Assembly: GCA_964579825.1 (NCBI GenBank)
Contig: CAZOHT010000019.1
Location: forward strand, 1 to 64,000
Direction: 5' to 3'
Source: SPCO01 sp964579825
GTDB taxonomy: Bacteria; Chloroflexota; Limnocylindria; Limnocylindrales; CSP1-4
Length of the DNA stretch: 64,000 bases
A model generated the notes under the pieces. That model was not told where the DNA came from, ran no database searches, and saw nothing but the letters and a program-made list of their open reading frames with translations. Below are positions 36,283 through 46,718 of this stretch, piece by piece (the stretch's first letter is position 1; every line of letters begins with the position of its first letter). A program made the position numbers and the translations under genes.

Positions 36283-37230
36283 CTAGTCGGCCGCGCCGGG
36301 CGGGCCGGGCGAGACGCCTGGGCGGCCGAGCCGCGCCAGCAGGACCTCGCCGACCGCCGGCGGCACCCACAGCGACCGGTGCGAGGCGGCATAGGGGCCG
36401 AGGTCGCCGTGATAGTCCGTGCCACCCGTCGCGAGCAGGCCGAGGGACGCCGCCACCGCCCCGACCGCGGCCGTGGTCGACGCGTCGAAGCTCCGGTAGT
36501 GGACCTCCAGTCCGGCCAGTCCGACGTCGATGAGCTCCCGCAGCAGGTCGATGCGACCGGGTGCTTCGCGGAAGTGGGCGAGCACCGGGATCCCGCCGGC
36601 ATCGAGGATCGCCCGGATCGCGCCGTCGGGCTCCAGGCCCTCACGTCGGATGTAGGCGGGCCCGCCGTGCCCGATCAAACGACTGAAGGCGTCCTCCACG
36701 CTGTTCGCGAACCCGGCGCCCATCAGGGCCCGCGCGATCGTCGGGCGGCCCAGCGCGTCGTCATCCTCGGACACGAGCTCCGCGACCTGGGCGTCGATCG
36801 GCAGATCGATCTCGCGCAGCCGGTCGACCGTCCGCGAGAACCGTCGGCGGCGCTGGTCCCGCTGGGTCGCCATGGCCGCTTCGAACGCCTCGTCATCCGG
36901 GTCCATCCCGAAGCCCAGGATGTGCAGCTCGCCCTCCCATAACCCGAGATCCCGGGTCACGAGGGCGTTGATCTCGACACCGGGGATGAGGGTCATCCCG
37001 TCGGGCACGGCACCGGCCGCGACGACGTCGCGGTAGCCGGCGATCGTGTCGTGGTCGGTCAACGCGAACGTCCGGACGCCCACCTCGAAGGCCTCGGCGA
37101 TGAGCTGGGCCGGCGGGACGATGCCATCCGAGCGCGTCGTGTGCGCGTGGAGGTCCACGGTGCTGGCGGCCGGCGGGACGACCGCTCCGTCCGCGGGGAC
37201 CGGGGCGTGACGGCGGCTGGCGGCCGGCAC
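36283..37230 (-). CDS. PHP-domain phosphoesterase (TrpH/RNase AM-like)
   Basis: A protein of about 315 residues with the PHP metal site: VDLHAHTTRSDGIVPP, LTDHDTIAGY, IPGVEIN, then VLAHF, EVHY and GGTDYHGD near the end. This is the YciV/TrpH group, which hydrolyses 3',5'-bisphosphonucleotides and, in E. coli, acts as a 5'-3' RNase on short RNA. The start is uncertain: GTG 37230 follows a GGAGG in the upstream gene and overlaps its stop region. It is third in the rny-ymdB unit, which supports an RNA-turnover role. Confidence 0.82.
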   Translation of the reverse strand: MPAASRRHAPVPADGAVVPPAASTVDLHAHTTRSDGIVPPAQLIAEAFEVGVRTFALTDHDTIAGYRDVVAAGAVPDGMTLIPGVEINALVTRDLGLWEGELHILGFGMDPDDEAFEAAMATQRDQRRRRFSRTVDRLREIDLPIDAQVAELVSEDDDALGRPTIARALMGAGFANSVEDAFSRLIGHGGPAYIRREGLEPDGAIRAILDAGGIPVLAHFREAPGRIDLLRELIDVGLAGLEVHYRSFDASTTAAVGAVAASLGLLATGGTDYHGDLGPYAASHRSLWVPPAVGEVLLARLGRPGVSPGPPGAAD

Positions 37231-37238
37231 CGGAGCGG

Positions 37239-38108
37239 TCAGGCCTCCAGGAGCCGCTGGATCCGCTCCAGGGCGATCGCCCGACCCGTGGCCGGGTCGA
37301 TGTCGATCTGGAGGGCATTGAACACCACGGGCCCGTCTCCCACTTCGAAGCGGGTCGGCAGCGCGTTGATGAACCGCGGCAGGACGGACGTGGGGGTGAA
37401 GCCGATGACGCTCCAGACCGGCCCGGTCATGCCCAGATCCGTCTGGTAGGCCGTGCCCTGGGGCAGGATCCGCTCGTCTCCGGTGACGACGTGCGTGTGA
37501 GTCCCGACGACGACGCTCACCCGACCGTCGAGGTAGAGGCCGAGCGCGTTCTTCTCCGACGTGAGTTCGCAGTGGAAGTCGACCAGGCGAACCGGCGGCA
37601 GCGGCTCGGACGCTTCGTCGAAGAGCGCGTCCGCATCCGTGAACGGGTTCTCGATCGGTTGCATGAACGTGCGGCCCTGGAGGTTGATGACCGCGATGTC
37701 CGTCCCGTCCATGGCCTGGTAGGTGCCCCAGCCGCGGCCCGGGACGTCGTGCGTGCCGTAGTTGAGCGGACGCAACACGCGGTCGTTCGCTTCGAGGAAC
37801 GAGTAGATCTCGCGCTTGTCCCAGATGTGGTTGCCGGATGTGATGACGTCGACGCCGCTGGCCAGGAGCGACTCGGCCGTGGAGGGCGTCAGGCCCATGC
37901 CCCCAGCGACGTTCTCGCCGTTGGCCGTGACGAAGTCGATGCCGCGCTCGTCGCGCAAGTCGGGCAGCAACGCCTCCACGGCGGCGCGGCCGGGCTTGCC
38001 GATCAGGTCGCCGATCATGAGCACCCGGCACGCGCCCGGTGGCCGGGGTGCGTTGCCGTTGGGCGGGTTCCCGAGGCGGGTCTTCCCGATCGGCGTGGCG
38101 TCGGCCAC
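37239..38108 (-). CDS. ymdB: YmdB-type metallophosphoesterase
   Basis: A 289-residue enzyme of the family of B. subtilis YmdB, a cyclic-nucleotide phosphodiesterase. Metal-site motifs are MIGDLIGKPGR, VTANGENVAGG, ITSGNHIWDKRE, VDFHCELTSEKNA and VGTHTHVVTGDERI. The family is usually encoded next to rny, as here. It starts at GTG six bases after the rny stop. The first 25 residues are a Pro/Gly/Arg-rich extension not usual for the family, so an internal start near CRVLMIGD is possible. Confidence 0.92.
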   Translation of the reverse strand: MADATPIGKTRLGNPPNGNAPRPPGACRVLMIGDLIGKPGRAAVEALLPDLRDERGIDFVTANGENVAGGMGLTPSTAESLLASGVDVITSGNHIWDKREIYSFLEANDRVLRPLNYGTHDVPGRGWGTYQAMDGTDIAVINLQGRTFMQPIENPFTDADALFDEASEPLPPVRLVDFHCELTSEKNALGLYLDGRVSVVVGTHTHVVTGDERILPQGTAYQTDLGMTGPVWSVIGFTPTSVLPRFINALPTRFEVGDGPVVFNALQIDIDPATGRAIALERIQRLLEA

Positions 38109-38113
38109 CGAGG

Positions 38114-39643
<1,530 letters not shown>

Positions 39644-39880
39644 CTTCTCGTTCCTCCCGTCCGATCGATGTGTGCGACCGGAGGTCTCAGATGTTCGTGA
39701 CGGCGAGATCGCGAGAGCGTGGGCGGCGATCACCACCGGGCTGGGTCTGGAGGCACGCCACTTGGGGGTGGCGCGTCGATTCGTCTGTCGCGTAGCCTAC
39801 GGCTCCCCGACCCGAACGGCAACCGCCGCGCAACCGAGACCGGTGAGGACGATACTGGGCGCCCACAGGTCGGAGGCGAG
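39644..39880. other. Divergent intergenic region
   Basis: These 237 bases separate rny from the flavin monooxygenase-like gene. I see only the two Shine-Dalgarno sites and no clear hairpin, repeat or short gene. Confidence 0.5.
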
Positions 39881-41131
39881 ATGGACGGCATCCTCCCTGG
39901 ATCGGTCGACACGGTCGTCATCGGTGCGGGCCAGGCTGGCCTGCTGATGAGCTGGCACCTGCAACAGGCGGGCCGGGACCACGTCGTCCTGGACCGTCGC
40001 GAGACATCGGGCGGCGGCTGGCAGGATCGCTGGGACGGGTTCCGACTCGTCGGCCCGAACTGGACCACGGACTTGCCAGGATATCCCTACACGGACCCCG
40101 ACCCGGATGGGTTCATGACCCGGGACGAGGTGATCGGGAGGATGCGTCGCTACGCCGATGTCATCGGCGCGCCGGTCCACCGTTCGACCGACGTCCTCCG
40201 CGTATCGAGCGGTGGCGCGGGCGGCCGGCGGTTCCGGCTGGAGACCTCCCGGGGCACGATCGACAGCGACGACGTGATCGTGGCCACGGGAGCCTTCCAG
40301 ATCCCGAAGATCCCATCGGCGGCAGCCGGGTTCTCGCCGCGGGTCCTCCAGCTCCATGCCCACACCTACCGGAACCCCGGGCAGTTGCCGCCGGGCGGCG
40401 TCCTCGTCGTCGGGTCCGGGCAGACCGGCGTGCAGCTCGCGGACGAACTGCGGGCGGCCGGGCGCGACGTCGTCCTGTCGGTGGGGCACTGCGGGCGCGC
40501 GCCACGGCGCTATCGCGGTCACGACTTCTTCTGGTGGTTCCGACAGCTCGTCGTGCGCGGGCCGGGGGTCGGCACGCCCCTCCCCTCGGTCGATCAGCTG
40601 GCGGATCCGCGCATGAGATTCGCGTGCAACCCGCACCTGTCCGGACATGGCGGCGGCCACGACACGAACCTGCGCCAGATGGCGCAGGACGGGGTTCGCC
40701 TTGCCGGCCGGTTCCAGGGCGCCGACGGGGAGCGTGCCACGTTCGCCGCGGACCTCGGTGAGAACCTGCGGTTCGCCGACGGGTTCTTCGACGCCCGGTT
40801 CAAGGGACTGATCGAGTCGTTCGCCGCGCTCGCTGGGATCCCGTTGGCCGAGGACGATCGCGAGTGGCCGGACTTCGATCCGCCGGAGCTGACCGACCTC
40901 TCGCTCGATGACGCAGGGATCGGCACGGTCCTGTGGACGACGGGCTACGCCGCCGACTATGCCTGGATCGATCTGCCGATCCTCGACGATGCCGGTCTCC
41001 CACGCCACCACCGCGGGATCACGGACGTGCCGGGACTGACCTTCATCGGGCTGCTCTGGCAGCACAACAACGCGTCGGCCAACCTGCTGGGCGTGTTCGC
41101 CGACGCCGAGTACCTCGTCTCGCGCTGGTAG
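39881..41131 (+). CDS. FAD/NAD(P)-dependent monooxygenase-like oxidoreductase
   Basis: A 416-residue flavoprotein of the CzcO/flavin-monooxygenase group. The first Rossmann motif is VVIGAGQAGLLMSWHLQQAG (12-31), followed by SGGGWQDRWDGFRLVGPNW. The second is VLVVGSGQTGVQLADELRA near residue 180. Other conserved parts are VIVATGAFQIPKIP and TVLWTTGYAADYAWIDLP. The full FMO fingerprint FxGxxxHxxxY is only partly present (LQLHAHTYRNP). The ATG follows GGAGG. The substrate is unknown. Confidence 0.85.
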   Translation: MDGILPGSVDTVVIGAGQAGLLMSWHLQQAGRDHVVLDRRETSGGGWQDRWDGFRLVGPNWTTDLPGYPYTDPDPDGFMTRDEVIGRMRRYADVIGAPVHRSTDVLRVSSGGAGGRRFRLETSRGTIDSDDVIVATGAFQIPKIPSAAAGFSPRVLQLHAHTYRNPGQLPPGGVLVVGSGQTGVQLADELRAAGRDVVLSVGHCGRAPRRYRGHDFFWWFRQLVVRGPGVGTPLPSVDQLADPRMRFACNPHLSGHGGGHDTNLRQMAQDGVRLAGRFQGADGERATFAADLGENLRFADGFFDARFKGLIESFAALAGIPLAEDDREWPDFDPPELTDLSLDDAGIGTVLWTTGYAADYAWIDLPILDDAGLPRHHRGITDVPGLTFIGLLWQHNNASANLLGVFADAEYLVSRW

Positions 41132-41194
41132 CGAACGGCTGGCCCGAGGCCGCGGCCCGCGCCTGGGCGACCGACAGGCACGTCGACCGCCGAG

Positions 41195-41866
41195 TCACGG
41201 CTCTGCGTCCGCCTCGTCCAGGGGATCTGCCTCGTCATCCGGCCCGATCCCGGCCGCAGCGGATGCCGCGACCTCGCGGCACGTCTCGGGGTCGAACCCG
41301 TTGCGCGCCAACAGCGAGTAGGCCCGGGCTCGACGCTGCCGGGGATCGGCGACGCGGGCGAGGGACCGGGCATGCCTGGCGACCAGTCGATCCGCGGCCG
41401 CTCGGTCCGCCGAGACGACGACCGCATCCGGGTCGATCGCCCGCTCCGGGTCGGCGAGGCCCAGACCTCCGGCCCGCCGCGCGGACAGCACCTCGTCGAT
41501 GACGCCCTTGTCGAGGCCCTTCTGGCCGAGCTCGACGCGGATCGCCCGCTCGCCCCGCGGTCGCGATCGGTCGCGGGACTCGACCCAGGCCTGCGCGAAG
41601 GCGGCGTCGTCGAGCATCCCGAGCTCGGTCATGCGCGTGATCGCTCCCTCGACGAGGTCGGGGCGGTAGCCGTTGGACGTCAGGCGACGACGGACCTCGG
41701 CCACCGATCGCGAACGGACCTCCAGGAAGCGGGCCGCGGCCTCCAGCACTACCGCCGGGTCCTCGACCGCTGATCGGCGCTCACGCCGTTGGGCGAACGT
41801 CTCCCGGCGCCGTCGTGCGCCGCTGCCCGTTGCACCGCCAGGCCCGACCGGCCGTTCAGCGGCCAT
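41195..41866 (-). CDS. recX: Regulatory protein RecX
   Basis: A 223-residue helical repeat protein that limits RecA filament activity. RecX-like repeats are AARFLEVRSRSVAEVRRRLTSNGY, LGMLDDAAFAQAWVESRDRSRPRGERAIRVELGQKGL and RARAYSLLARNGFDPE. The N-terminus has about 40 basic residues and the end is acidic. It starts ten bases after the recA stop and is probably co-transcribed with it. Confidence 0.88.
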   Translation of the reverse strand: MAAERPVGPGGATGSGARRRRETFAQRRERRSAVEDPAVVLEAAARFLEVRSRSVAEVRRRLTSNGYRPDLVEGAITRMTELGMLDDAAFAQAWVESRDRSRPRGERAIRVELGQKGLDKGVIDEVLSARRAGGLGLADPERAIDPDAVVVSADRAAADRLVARHARSLARVADPRQRRARAYSLLARNGFDPETCREVAASAAAGIGPDDEADPLDEADAEP

Positions 41867-41875
41867 GGACCGGAC

Positions 41876-42931
41876 CTACTCGGCCTCGGAGATGCCCTCG
41901 ACCGGGATCGCGACCTCGTTGATCTTCGTCCGGATCCGGCGCTCGATCTCCTGCGCCACGGGCGTGTTGGTCTTGAGGAACTCCTTGGACGCCTCGCGAC
42001 CCTGGCCGAGCCGCGTCTCGTCGAAGTTGAACCAGGCGCCGGTCTTGCTGACGACGTCCATCGCGACGCCCACGTCCAGCAGGCCGCCTTCCTTGGAGAT
42101 GCCCTCGCCGTACATGATGTCGAACTCGGCGACACGGAAGGGAGCCGCGACCTTGTTCTTCACGACCTTGACCCGGACCCGGTTGCCGACGGACTCCGTG
42201 CCGGTCTTGATGGTCTCGACCCGGCGGATGTCCAGCCGGACCGAGGCGTAGAACTTCAGGGCCCGGCCACCCGGCGTGGTCTCCGGGTTGCCGAACATGA
42301 CGCCGATCTTCTCGCGCAGCTGGTTCGTGAAGATGAGGGCCGTGTTCGAGCGTGAGACGGCCCCGGTGAGCTTGCGCAAGGCCTGGCTCATGAGCCGGGC
42401 CTGGATGCCCATGAAGCTGTCGCCCATCTCGCCTTCGATCTCGGCGCGTGGCACCAGTGCTGCGACCGAGTCGACGACGACGCAGTCGATGCCGCCGGAG
42501 CGGATGAGCGTCTCGGTGATCTCGAGGGCCTGCTCGCCGGTGTCCGGCTGGCTGACCAGGAGTTCGTCGACGTTCACACCGCAGGCACGGGCGTAGGTCG
42601 GGTCCAGGGCGTGCTCGACGTCGATGAAGGCCACGACGCCACCGCGGGCCTGCGCCTCGGCCAGGACGTGCTGGCAGACCGTCGTCTTGCCCGATGATTC
42701 CGGGCCGAAGATCTCGGTGATCCGGCCGCGCGGGATCCCGCCGACGCCGAGCGCGAGGTCGAGCGCGATCGAGCCGGTCGGGATGTAGTCCACGGCCTGG
42801 CGCTCGGCCGAGCCGAGCTTCATGATCGCGCCGCGACCGAACTGCTTCTCGATCGTCGCCAGGGCGGCGTCCACGGCCTTGCCGCGTTCGGCGGTCGCCC
42901 GCTCCGTGTTCCGTTCGTCGGTCATCGCCAT
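41876..42931 (-). CDS. recA: Recombinase A
   Basis: A 351-residue RecA for homologous recombination and SOS induction. Walker A is GPESSGKTTVCQHV. Other conserved segments are IDVEHALDPTYARACGV, LLVSQPDTGEQALEI, DCVVVDSVAALVPRAE and FTNQLREKIGVMFGNPETTPGGRALKFYAS. Two ATG codons (42931 and 42925) are possible starts; GAGGAG lies upstream. A 57-codon gene precedes it on the same strand. No clear LexA-box palindrome was seen in the 73-base spacer. Confidence 0.97.
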   Translation of the reverse strand: MAMTDERNTERATAERGKAVDAALATIEKQFGRGAIMKLGSAERQAVDYIPTGSIALDLALGVGGIPRGRITEIFGPESSGKTTVCQHVLAEAQARGGVVAFIDVEHALDPTYARACGVNVDELLVSQPDTGEQALEITETLIRSGGIDCVVVDSVAALVPRAEIEGEMGDSFMGIQARLMSQALRKLTGAVSRSNTALIFTNQLREKIGVMFGNPETTPGGRALKFYASVRLDIRRVETIKTGTESVGNRVRVKVVKNKVAAPFRVAEFDIMYGEGISKEGGLLDVGVAMDVVSKTGAWFNFDETRLGQGREASKEFLKTNTPVAQEIERRIRTKINEVAIPVEGISEAE

Positions 42932-43004
42932 CGGTCCGTCACGCTCCTCATCCGTCCGTTGGGCCGCTCGGTGGAGCGTCGCGCGATGGCGTCCGTCCGT
43001 CCGG

Positions 43005-43178
43005 TCAGCTGTCCTCGCCCGGTCCCTCGTCGTCCACGACGACGACCGGCTTCTCCTTGCGCGGCTTGCGGATCACCTCGACGTTCGCCGGAGGGTCCAT
43101 CAGCGGCGACAGCTTGGGCTGACCGGACTTCGCCTTCGGCTTCTTCTTTTCCTTGCTCGGCCGATCCCGTGAGCCCAT
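43005..43178 (-). CDS. Small Lys/Pro-rich protein upstream of recA
   Basis: A 57-residue protein that begins MGSRDRPSKEKKKPKAKSGQ, continues with KLSPLMDPPANVEVIRKPRKEKPVVVV and ends in an acidic DDEGPGEDS tail. A GGAGG site lies 7 bases before the ATG. Charge is split between a basic start and an acidic end, with no predicted globular core. It lies 73 bases before recA on the same strand, so it may be the first gene of the recA mRNA. Function unknown. It is too well organised (strong site, clean ends, balanced composition) to be chance. Confidence 0.6.
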   Translation of the reverse strand: MGSRDRPSKEKKKPKAKSGQPKLSPLMDPPANVEVIRKPRKEKPVVVVDDEGPGEDS

Positions 43179-43220
43179 GGGTGCGCCTCCGCGTCGTCAT
43201 CGAAGCTACTCGGAGTCCCT

Positions 43221-44396
43221 TCACGCCGACTGCACCGCGCCTTCACTGCGGCTCATCTGACCTGCGCGCAGGCGCAGGTCGGGGAGCGCTGCTGGGAAGG
43301 AACCGGCCTCGATCGCGCGTCGGATCCTGGCCATGAAGTCTAGGGTGAAGGTCAGGTTGTGACAAGTCGCGAGCCGGTATCCCAGGAGCTCCTTCGCCCG
43401 GAACAGGTGGGCCAGATAGGCCCGCGAGAAGTGCCGGCAGGCGAGGCACGGACAGTCGTCCTGGACCGGGTCCGGATCGTCCAGGAAGGCCTGGTTCCGG
43501 ATGTTGATGCGGCCGCCCGGGATCCACAGCTGGCCGTTTCGCGCGACCCTCGCCGGCAGGACCGAGTCGAACAGGTCCACGCCCCGATCCACGGCGTCCA
43601 GGATGTCACCCGGCGACCCGAGACCCATCAGGTAGCGCGGCCGCGGATCGTCCGCCAGGAGCGGAACGACGACATCCAGGGCCGTCCCGCGCTGGATGGG
43701 CGTCTCGTCCCCGGCCAGACCGCCGATGCAGATGCCGTCGACCGGCAGGTCCGCGATGAACCGGGTCGACGCCGCCCGCAGGTCGGGTTCCAGGCCGCCC
43801 TGCACGATCCCGAACAGCGCCTGGTCCCGGCGAGTGTGGGCCGTCACGCACCGCTCGGCCCAGCGATGGGTCCGCTCGGTCGCGTCGGCCACGACGGCCC
43901 GGGGCGACGACGGGAACACGGGCTGGTCGAACGCCACGGCGATGTCCGAGCCGAGCGCTTCCTGGACCGCTGTCGCCAGCTCTGGCGTGAACGTGTGGGT
44001 GGAACCGTCGATGTGGCTGCGAAAGGTCACGCCGGCCTCGTCGACGACGCGCAGGTCGCCCAGCGACACGACCTGGAAGCCGCCGGAGTCGGTGAGGATC
44101 GGCCCGTCCCAGTCCATGAACCGGTGGAGCCCACCGAGCCGCGCGATCCGCTCGTGCCCGGGACGCAGGTACAGGTGGTACGTGTTCGACAGGATGATCG
44201 AGGCACCGACCGCACGGATGTCGTCCGGCGACAGCGCCTTGACGGTGGCGTTCGTCCCGACCGGCATGAACTGCGGCGTCTCGACCGTGCCATGGGCAAG
44301 CGTCAGCGTGCCGGCCCGTGCCCGCGTCGAACCGTCGACCGGGGGCGGCGTGGTGACCTCGTATCGAGCGGCCGCGCCGACGTACGGTCCGGTCAC
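43221..44396 (-). CDS. tgt: tRNA-guanine transglycosylase
   Basis: A 391-residue enzyme that swaps guanine-34 for a queuine precursor in tRNAs for Asn, Asp, His and Tyr. Active-site segments are ILTDSGGFQVVSLG and IAVAFDQPVFPSS. LFGIVQGGLEPDLR, GICIGGLAGDE and YLMGLGSPGDIL follow. The zinc site is CPCLACRHFSRAYLAHLF with a later His in ATCHNLTF. It starts at GTG overlapping the ruvB stop (GTGA), so it is translated with ruvB. Confidence 0.95.
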   Translation of the reverse strand: MTGPYVGAAARYEVTTPPPVDGSTRARAGTLTLAHGTVETPQFMPVGTNATVKALSPDDIRAVGASIILSNTYHLYLRPGHERIARLGGLHRFMDWDGPILTDSGGFQVVSLGDLRVVDEAGVTFRSHIDGSTHTFTPELATAVQEALGSDIAVAFDQPVFPSSPRAVVADATERTHRWAERCVTAHTRRDQALFGIVQGGLEPDLRAASTRFIADLPVDGICIGGLAGDETPIQRGTALDVVVPLLADDPRPRYLMGLGSPGDILDAVDRGVDLFDSVLPARVARNGQLWIPGGRINIRNQAFLDDPDPVQDDCPCLACRHFSRAYLAHLFRAKELLGYRLATCHNLTFTLDFMARIRRAIEAGSFPAALPDLRLRAGQMSRSEGAVQSA

Positions 44397-45472
44397 TCGT
44401 CCGCCGGCGGTGGGTCGTCCCACAGCCCCACCAGGGTCGGGTCCGCTCGACGCGGCGGCGGGATCTCGTAGCCGAGCGCGGCCATGTGGGTCCGCGCCAG
44501 CTCGGTCGCGATGCGGCCCTGGGGCGTCCGGTCGATGAAGCCGAGGCGCAGGAGGAACGGCTCGTACACGTCCTCGATGGTCTCGATCTCCTCGGACAGG
44601 ACCGCCGCCAGCGCAGCGACGCCGACCGGGCCGGACCCGAACTTCTGGATGATCGCCGCCAGCAGCTTGCGGTCCGTGGAGTCCAGCCCTTCGTCGTCGA
44701 TCTCCATCGCCCGCATCGCGGCGGTCGCGGTCGCCTCGTCCACGCGGCCGTCGCCGTGCACCTCGGCGTGGTCGCGGACGCGCTTCAGCAGCCGGTTCAC
44801 GATGCGCGGGGTCCCTCGTCCCCGACGCGCGATCGCGACCGAGGCGGCGGGTTCGATCTCGACACCCAGGATGGCGGCCGACCGATCGACGATGGCCGTC
44901 AACTCGGCATCGGTGTAGAAGTCGAGGCGATAGGTCGCCCCGAACCGATCGCGCAGCGGGCTGCTGATCCGACCGGCTCGCGTGGTCGCGCCGACGACGG
45001 TGAACGGCTTCAGGCTGAGCCGGAGCGACCTCGCCGACGGCCCCTTGCCGATCATCACGTCCAGCGCGTAGTCCTCCATCGCCGGATAGAGGATCTCCTC
45101 CACGGCCCGGTTCAGCCGGTGGATCTCATCGATGAACAGGACATCCCGTTCGTCGAGCGAGGTCAGGATCGCGGCGAGGTCGCCCGCCCGCTCCACGGCT
45201 GGGCCAGACGTGTAGCGCACGTTGACGCCCAGCTCGCGCGCGATGATCGTCGCGAGCGTGGTCTTGCCCAGACCCGGCGGGCCGTACAGGAGGACATGAT
45301 CGGCCGCCTCTCCCCGGCCCCGGGCCGCCTGGAGCAGGACCGACAGGTTCGCCTTGACCTCGCGCTGGCCGATGTACTCGTCCAGGGTCCGCGGTCGCAG
45401 GGTCCCTTCGATGATGAGGTCGCCCTCGGCCTCCGGGTCCGCCGACAGGATGCGGGAAAGGTCGTCCGTCAC
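44393..45472 (-). CDS. ruvB: Holliday junction helicase RuvB
   Basis: A 359-residue AAA+ motor that drives branch migration with RuvA. The N-terminus is TLRPRTLDEYIGQREVKANL. Walker A is GPPGLGKTTLA, Walker B LFIDEIHRLN, sensor 1 GATTRAGRISSPLRDRFG, and the C-terminal winged helix includes LLRLGFIDRTPQGR. It starts at GTG six bases behind TAGACT, without a Shine-Dalgarno site. It is divergent from the Rrf2 gene and apart from ruvA and ruvC. Confidence 0.96.
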   Translation of the reverse strand: MTDDLSRILSADPEAEGDLIIEGTLRPRTLDEYIGQREVKANLSVLLQAARGRGEAADHVLLYGPPGLGKTTLATIIARELGVNVRYTSGPAVERAGDLAAILTSLDERDVLFIDEIHRLNRAVEEILYPAMEDYALDVMIGKGPSARSLRLSLKPFTVVGATTRAGRISSPLRDRFGATYRLDFYTDAELTAIVDRSAAILGVEIEPAASVAIARRGRGTPRIVNRLLKRVRDHAEVHGDGRVDEATATAAMRAMEIDDEGLDSTDRKLLAAIIQKFGSGPVGVAALAAVLSEEIETIEDVYEPFLLRLGFIDRTPQGRIATELARTHMAALGYEIPPPRRADPTLVGLWDDPPPADE

Positions 45473-45478
45473 GCGCGG

Positions 45479-45568
45479 AGTCTAGCACAGTCCGATGCCC
45501 GTTTCGCACGGATGTTCACATCGGTGCGACGCATCGCCGACTATCTCGGTAGGTATTCCGGCTACGAT
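45479..45568. promoter_or_regulatory. Divergent ruvB/Rrf2 promoters
   Basis: TAGACT on the minus strand (45484-45479) is 6 nt before the ruvB GTG. TACGAT on the plus strand (45563-45568) is 6 nt before the Rrf2 ATG. GTAG and CTAC repeats around 45550-45566 could be part of an Rrf2 operator, but this is weak. Confidence 0.5.
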
Positions 45569-45574
45569 GGCGCC

Positions 45575-46051
45575 ATGCGACTGTCCCGCCGTTCCGAGTA
45601 CGGCCTGCGCGCGCTCGTCGACCTCATCCGCCACGAAGGCGAGGGGCCGATCCCCCTGGCGACCCTGGCCGAGCGCAACCGCCTGCCGGCGAAGTTCCTC
45701 GAGCAGATCATGGCCACGCTCAAGCACGCCGGCCTCGTCCGGACGACCCTCGGGGCGCACGGCGGGTACGCCATCGCCGCGGACCCGGAGACGGTCTCGC
45801 TGGGCCGGGTCATCCGGCTCCTCGACGGCGCCCTGGCTCCCCTCCCCTGCGTCTCGCTCCGCTACTACGAGTCGTGTTCCTGCCCAGACGAGGCGACCTG
45901 TCCGCTGCGCGATGCGATGATCGATGTCCGTGACGCGATGCTCGAGATCCTCGACAGGGAATCACTCGCGCACCTGGCCGCTCGCGAAGGCCGCGAATCG
46001 ATCGATCCGCGCGGCCGCCACGCTGACGCCCTGGCGGGTCTCCGACCGTAG
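45575..46051 (+). CDS. Rrf2-family transcription regulator
   Basis: A 158-residue winged-helix protein: MRLSRRSEYGLRALVDLIRHEG, LPAKFLEQIMATLKHAGLVRTTLGAHGGYAIA. Its cluster-binding region CVSLRYYESCSCPDEATC has several Cys, so it may bind an Fe-S cluster like IscR or NsrR. The ATG is six bases behind TACGAT; longer upstream reading is a shadow of ruvB. The last 30 residues are a loose tail. Its targets are unknown; autoregulation is usual in the family. Confidence 0.88.
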   Translation: MRLSRRSEYGLRALVDLIRHEGEGPIPLATLAERNRLPAKFLEQIMATLKHAGLVRTTLGAHGGYAIAADPETVSLGRVIRLLDGALAPLPCVSLRYYESCSCPDEATCPLRDAMIDVRDAMLEILDRESLAHLAAREGRESIDPRGRHADALAGLRP

Positions 46052-46065
46052 GTCGAGGCCGCCGG

Positions 46066-46099
46066 TCCCGCCCTCGAGTCCCTCGATCCCGCCCTCGAG
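46066..46099. repeat. Short direct repeat between convergent genes
   Basis: TCCCGCCCTCGAG occurs at 46066-46078 and 46087-46099, a 21-base period, in the short gap between the ends of the Rrf2 gene and ruvA. Confidence 0.5.
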
Positions 46100-46103
46100 G
46101 CGC

Positions 46104-46703
46104 TCAGTCCCGGACGAGGCTCCGAAGGGCGGCCTTGACGCGATCCTCGAGCGTGCTCCCGACACCGACCTCCGAGAGCGCGGCCCGTGACGCGTCGCGC
46201 GCCTCGCCCAGGGAGTAGCCCAGCGCCTGGAGGGCGGCCACGATCTCGCCTTCGCCCGCGGTCGCTCCGGGCAGGCCCCCGGCTGCGGCCACGGAGACGC
46301 CCGCCGCGGTCACCTTCTCCTTGAGTTCGAAGATGATCCGCTCCGCGAGCTTCTTGCCGACGCCCGGCACCGAGACGAGGACGGCCTGGTCCTGCGACAT
46401 GATCGCGAGCTGGAGGTCGGCCGTCGGACGGCTACCGACGATCGCCAGCGCGACCTTCGGTCCGACGCCGTTCACCGTGATCAGCAGAAGGAAGAATCCG
46501 AGCTCGTCCGCCGTCCGGAACCCGTAGAGCGCCTGCTGGTCCTCGCGAACGAGGTGGTAGGTGTGGAGCTTGAGCCGGCCGCCCGGTTGCGCCGCAGCGA
46601 GGATGGCCGGGGCGGCGAACACGCGATACCCGATCCCGCCGACCTCGATGACGAGGGAATCGAACGCGACCGCGCCGACCGTCCCCTCGACCGAGGCGAT
46701 CAC
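46104..46703 (-). CDS. ruvA: Holliday junction protein RuvA
   Basis: A 199-residue tetrameric protein that holds the junction for RuvB. Domain I starts MIASVEGTVGAVAFDSLVIEVGGIGY. The helix-hairpin-helix pair is FLLLITVNGVGPKVALAIVG and VLVSVPGVGKKLAERIIFELK. Domain III includes EIVAALQALGYSLGEA. It starts at GTG 15 bases after the ruvC stop. It is the last gene of yebC-ruvC-ruvA. Confidence 0.95.
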   Translation of the reverse strand: MIASVEGTVGAVAFDSLVIEVGGIGYRVFAAPAILAAAQPGGRLKLHTYHLVREDQQALYGFRTADELGFFLLLITVNGVGPKVALAIVGSRPTADLQLAIMSQDQAVLVSVPGVGKKLAERIIFELKEKVTAAGVSVAAAGGLPGATAGEGEIVAALQALGYSLGEARDASRAALSEVGVGSTLEDRVKAALRSLVRD

Positions 46704-46718
46704 CGGGCGGTCATCCGG

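Noticed and set aside
42932..43004. LexA (SOS) box before recA
   Set aside because: I looked for GAAC...GTTC and CTG...CAG palindromes and found none convincing in the spacer.
44486..45574. N-terminal extension of the Rrf2 frame through ruvB
   Set aside because: The extension is antisense to ruvB. The Rrf2 family start MRLSRRSEYGLRAL at 45575 is exact and follows a -10 box.
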